The translations under genes were made by a program, and so were the position numbers. From Gracilimonas sp. (GTDB taxonomy: Bacteria; Bacteroidota; Rhodothermia; Balneolales; Balneolaceae), in contig JAKURD010000006.1 in NCBI GenBank assembly GCA_022450045.1, forward strand, positions 1 through 64,000: DNA of 64,000 bases, written 5' to 3'. Under the pieces are notes generated by a model. The model did no database searches. It was not told where the DNA came from and saw nothing but the letters and a program-made list of their open reading frames with translations. Shown piece after piece: positions 63,079 through 64,000 of the stretch. The stretch's first letter is position 1, and every line of letters starts with the position of its first letter.

Positions 63079-63651
63079 TTGGTAAGTTTGGCACAACTTA
63101 GAGTTGATTATTCGGAATTGGTGGAGGCACTCCAAAAAGGAGAGGATGGAAAAGCCGGGGAGCTGCTTTCTGAGGTAATCCCCAGGCTTGAGGATTATCT
63201 TCAAGTGGTTATGAGTGCCGAAGAAAATGCTGCTAAGGAATGTGTTCAGCAAGCTTTCCTGGATGTATTTGAACAGATTCGAAAGAATAAGATCAAGAAA
63301 AGTGAATATATATTTAGCTATTTGATCAAATCCTGCAGGCACGAATACATTCGCTATGTAAAGCGTGAGCACAAATTTGAATATGACGACGAGTCGCTCA
63401 ATGCGGTATATGAACCTGAAGAACAGTTTCAGAAGCTGCTGGATAAGGAAAGGCAGCGCATCCTTGAGGAATGTCTAAGTGAGCTTAGAAAGAAATCGAG
63501 GGAGTTCATCGAATACTTCATGGACAGGCCTGAGGCGAGTACTGACGATGCCGTAGAGGAGTTTGACCTCTCGAACGCTAATGTGCGAACCAGGAAACAC
63601 CGGATACTTAGCAGACTGCATCACTGTTATAAACGAAAATCGAATGAATAG
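63079..63651 (+). CDS. ECF-like RNA polymerase sigma factor next to the CHAT operon
   Basis: Starts at TTG (63079, or TTG 63088). The 190 residues have a weak region 2 (ENAAKECVQQAFLDVFEQIRK ... IFSYLIKSCRHEYIRYVKRE, about 50-95) and a region 4-like helical end (ASTDDAVEEFDLSNANVRTRKHRILSRL, about 150-180). The sequence is more divergent than the sigma factor at 19692, but the order of motifs is right. It is divergent from the lipoprotein/CHAT genes. The natural hypothesis is that it reads the TGTAAC-N15-TACTCTT boxes. No such box is seen in front of the sigma gene itself. Confidence 0.82.
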   Translation: MVSLAQLRVDYSELVEALQKGEDGKAGELLSEVIPRLEDYLQVVMSAEENAAKECVQQAFLDVFEQIRKNKIKKSEYIFSYLIKSCRHEYIRYVKREHKFEYDDESLNAVYEPEEQFQKLLDKERQRILEECLSELRKKSREFIEYFMDRPEASTDDAVEEFDLSNANVRTRKHRILSRLHHCYKRKSNE

Positions 63652-63657
63652 AATAGC

Positions 63658-64000
63658 TCAAAAAGTGATTCGAAATCCTGTAGCTGTCAGTTTAAAGCTA
63701 TCTGACAGATTTATGATATCATGGGTAATAGGGTTGTGTAACAGGTAGAGTACCAGATCAAAGGCAAGCAGAAATCCTCCTTGAACAAGTAAAGATTTTC
63801 CATATCCCTCTAATCGTTCAGAGCCTTTTCGTAAGCCCCTTTCCCGGATCCAGGCACCGGTTGCCATATATCCCACATCTAAACCGGCATTAAAAAGAAG
63901 AATTTTATCCAAGTTTTGTAAGTCAATGACGGCTTCCGTATAACTCAAAGATGAAGCGTTCATTTGCGAAATACTGTAGAGCGCAAAGCCGGCAATGCCA
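63658..64000 (-). CDS. Membrane protein, C-terminal part (N-terminus beyond window)
   Basis: The minus-strand frame is open from the window edge (GIAGFALYSISQMNASSLSY) to a TGA at 63658-63660. About 113 residues are visible, with one clear membrane segment (LLVQGGFLLAFDLVLYLL) and a possible one at the edge. The Met at 63963 is probably internal. It contains GLDVGYMATGAWIRERG, which reminds me of DUF6992-type uncharacterised membrane proteins, but I do not claim the family. Converges with the sigma gene. Confidence 0.6.
   Translation of the reverse strand, partial: GIAGFALYSISQMNASSLSYTEAVIDLQNLDKILLFNAGLDVGYMATGAWIRERGLRKGSERLEGYGKSLLVQGGFLLAFDLVLYLLHNPITHDIINLSDSFKLTATGFRITF

Noticed and set aside
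1..64000. CRISPR array
   Set aside because: No series of short direct repeats with regular unique spacers was seen; the repeats found are dispersed or inverted.

Overview
The window looks like a chromosome segment from a marine or halophilic member of the Bacteroidota/Balneolota lineage. The evidence is a SusC/SusD outer-membrane pair with its own ECF sigma factor and FecR anti-sigma factor, the Bacteroidota-type alternative GlmU, many exported lipoproteins, a CrtZ-type carotenoid hydroxylase, frequent TTG starts and a TAnnTTTG-type promoter in front of a tRNA. Assignment to Balneolota rather than another Bacteroidota branch is an inference from overall flavour. The genes are mostly ordinary chromosomal genes. 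Several insertion scars are concentrated at about 1.6-2.2, 11.6-14.0, 17.2-17.7, 38.4-38.9 and 59.0-59.3 kb.

Layout. 0-11.7 kb: the end of a membrane protein, an APC permease, then a copper-handling cluster (CopA with an N-terminal YHS domain, a membrane-anchored cupredoxin, three tiny YHS proteins, an FAD reductase, an Lgt paralogue and a small His/Gly-rich membrane protein), then an SDR, a second APC permease and a glutaredoxin-like protein. 11.7-14.0 kb: a decayed zone with a permease fragment, an IS110-type transposase remnant between two copies of a dispersed repeat, and an Hpt-domain fragment. 14.0-33.9 kb: an amino-sugar block with GlmS and an alternative GlmU (biosynthesis), then NagB, two exported PIG-L deacetylases, ECF sigma/FecR, SusC (with STN domain)/SusD, an MFS sugar transporter, a ROK kinase, a PcRGLX/YetA-like lipoprotein and a DASS carrier. 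33.9-57.9 kb: housekeeping and mixed genes: NlpC/P60, PdxJ, a GntR regulator, an SF1 helicase, tRNA-Gly with a GIY-YIG gene, OsmC, a TPR histidine kinase, PurF, EngB, MnmD, an M20 amidohydrolase, UmuDC, CrtZ, an S9 peptidase, and a TlpA-NagZ-HD operon.

57.9-63.7 kb is the most interesting part. A transmembrane anti-sigma-like protein with periplasmic TPRs, a large exported TPR-CHAT protease with an intact His/Cys pair, a 63-residue lipoprotein and an ECF sigma factor lie together. Four boxes of the form TGTAAC-N15/16-(T/C)ACTCTT stand upstream of the anti-sigma-like gene (two boxes) and of the lipoprotein/CHAT pair (two boxes). I read this as a candidate self-contained envelope signalling circuit in which a caspase-like protease could control a sigma factor. 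The shared boxes are visible in the sequence; the mechanism is inference.

Other unusual items are: a dispersed 200-390 bp intergenic repeat family with TTAACGT...ACGTTAA inverted ends at four loci; two MITE-like elements with clean target duplications (5 bp and 8 bp); a GIY-YIG nuclease gene sandwiched between tRNA-Gly and a broken duplicate of it that supplies the gene's stop codon; and a UmuD homologue in which both catalytic residues are replaced.
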